From contig JAGUXX010000127.1 in assembly GCA_020061585.1 (NCBI GenBank), forward strand, positions 1 to 33,941: 33,941 bases of DNA. Reading direction: 5' to 3'. This stretch comes from Betaproteobacteria bacterium (lineage in GTDB: Bacteria; Pseudomonadota; Gammaproteobacteria; Burkholderiales; Thiobacillaceae). The translations under genes and the position numbers were made by a program. A model generated the notes under the pieces. It did no database searches and was not told where the DNA came from. It saw only the letters and a program-made list of their open reading frames with translations. Every line of letters begins with the position of its first letter. The first letter of the stretch is position 1. Of this stretch, positions 33,262 through 33,941 are shown piece after piece.

Positions 33262-33941
33262 CGCCCAGAGCAAACCCTCCGCGGCCCCCGGCCTCAGCGG
33301 GCTCAAGAACGCCCGTTATGCCCAGTTCGCGGTCATCCTGGTCGCCGTCCTAGGACTCTGGGCGGGTTTCGTGTTCCTGCTGTCTTCCGACAAGAAACCC
33401 AAGGTCCAGAGCGCCAGCACGGACCCTGGCAAGGTGGCGGTCAAGGCCATCACGGCGCCGGGCGAAGTGGTCACCGATGCCCAACGCTGGCTGTACAAGG
33501 CCGGCGACGACATCTCCACCTTGAAGGGCCGGGTCAAGGAAAGCGAATCGCTGAACAAGGAACTCCAGGCCCGCCTCGCGGCCTTGGAGGCCGAGGCCAA
33601 GAACAAGCCCACTGGTCCGGCATCGGCCAAGCCCTACGAATTCCCGCCCGGCACACCCTCAAACCCCGGCCAGGGCCAGCCGGTACCGAAGTTCATTCCG
33701 CCGCCCGTCTCCAATACGCCGCCGACGGGCGTCGGCGCACAGGCATCCACGCCGCTCCAGCCGGCTTTACCTCCACCGCCTAAGGCGGGCATCGGTCACG
33801 TCAGCCTGGCCACTGCACCCGTGCCGGGTGCCGGTGGCAGGGTGCCAGGACTGGCACCGGGCGCCGCGGTCAGTTCCACGGCGGCCCCCTCGTCGAAAGG
33901 GGGCGTCGCCGGCGCATCGGCCAAGGAACAGATCGGAAGAG
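33254..33941 (+). CDS. traB: Conjugative transfer protein TraB (VirB10-like), 3' end outside window
   Basis: The frame is open from GTG 33254 to the right edge (229 codons). It has one membrane helix (about 23-44, FAVILVAVLGLWAGFVFLL), a coiled-coil-like stretch (about 86-116, SESLNKELQARLAALEAEAK) and a proline-rich periplasmic linker (FIPPPVSNTPP, PALPPPPKAG), the expected N-terminal half of TraB that spans the periplasm. GGGAG lies 7 bases before the GTG, which overlaps the traK end. The final four codons may be affected by adapter-derived bases at 33930-33941. A full TraB has roughly 450 residues. Confidence 0.88.
   Translation, partial: MSSAQSKPSAAPGLSGLKNARYAQFAVILVAVLGLWAGFVFLLSSDKKPKVQSASTDPGKVAVKAITAPGEVVTDAQRWLYKAGDDISTLKGRVKESESLNKELQARLAALEAEAKNKPTGPASAKPYEFPPGTPSNPGQGQPVPKFIPPPVSNTPPTGVGAQASTPLQPALPPPPKAGIGHVSLATAPVPGAGGRVPGLAPGAAVSSTAAPSSKGGVAGASAKEQIGR
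33930..33941 (+). other. Likely Illumina adapter remnant at contig end
   Basis: The last 12 bases AGATCGGAAGAG are identical to the start of the TruSeq adapter. A chance match exactly at the terminus is very unlikely, so these bases, and the last four codons of traB, should not be trusted. Confidence 0.8.

Larger units (their letters stand above)
12803..33941. mobile_element. Integrative and conjugative element inserted at the guaA 3' end (left part; right end outside window)
   Basis: Directly after guaA come repeat-rich DNA, a P4-type integrase, an AlpA regulator, a MobH relaxase with TraD coupling ATPase, a six-gene cargo operon and F-type mating-pair genes. Together these define a conjugative element of the SXT/R391-like or PFGI-like relaxase class. 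The left boundary is placed at the guaA stop; the exact core attachment site, probably within the last bases of guaA, cannot be fixed without the right junction, which is not in the window. TraV, TraC, TraW, TraU, TraN, TraF, TraH and TraG genes are expected beyond 33941. Confidence 0.88.

Noticed and set aside
12803-33941. CRISPR array or insertion sequence within the ICE
   Set aside because: No regularly spaced repeats with unique spacers and no transposase-like protein or terminal inverted repeats were found.

Overview
The window looks like a chromosome of a GC-rich Gammaproteobacterium (possibly a Betaproteobacterium) carrying the left part of an integrative and conjugative element (ICE). 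The reasons are the gene neighbourhoods dapE/yffB, smpB diverging from ratA-rnfH, and guaB...guaA, plus mnmH and a host-attachment family protein. I cannot fix the genus.

Region 1 (1-12802) is core chromosome. From the left: a two-gene respiratory unit (a cytochrome bd-like subunit I fused to a cytochrome c domain, and a membrane partner cut by the window edge); dapE with an ArsC/YffB-like protein; GNAT acetyltransferase, ispF and thpR; a host-attachment family protein; mnmH-smpB; ratA-rnfH; a small lipoprotein; and guaB and guaA. An MNT nucleotidyltransferase/HEPN pair lies between guaB and guaA.

Region 2 (12803-33941, leaving the window) is the ICE. It starts directly after the guaA stop codon, a known island integration hotspot. 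First come a repeat-rich att-like region, a P4-type tyrosine integrase and an AlpA-like regulator. Then, on the minus strand, come a MobH-type relaxase (TraI), a coupling ATPase (TraD) and a DUF4400-type membrane protein. At the right end, on the plus strand, are F-type mating-pair genes in the order VirB1-like transglycosylase, small RHH-like protein, TraA pilin, TraL, TraE, TraK, TraB. TraB is cut off by the contig end, whose last 12 bases match the Illumina TruSeq adapter prefix.

Region 3 is cargo between the two transfer blocks: a umuC-like remnant, then a compact six-gene plus-strand operon (20304-30081). Its products are an AbrB-like protein, a DUF4007 protein, a 1144-residue P-loop ATPase, a PAPS-reductase/DndC-like PP-loop enzyme with six cysteines, an 806-residue protein with two GHKL ATPase modules (one MORC/Hsp90-like, one histidine-kinase-like), and a 650-residue protein with a divergent receiver domain. 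The first four genes touch or overlap and the last two follow within 25 bp, so they probably act together. I read this as a candidate anti-mobile-element defence system that joins sulfur-type nucleic-acid chemistry to a phosphorelay-like sensor. It lacks DndA, DndD, DndE, PglZ, a methylase or any nuclease I recognise, so it matches no canonical Dnd, Ssp or BREX layout known to me. It is the most interesting content of the window.
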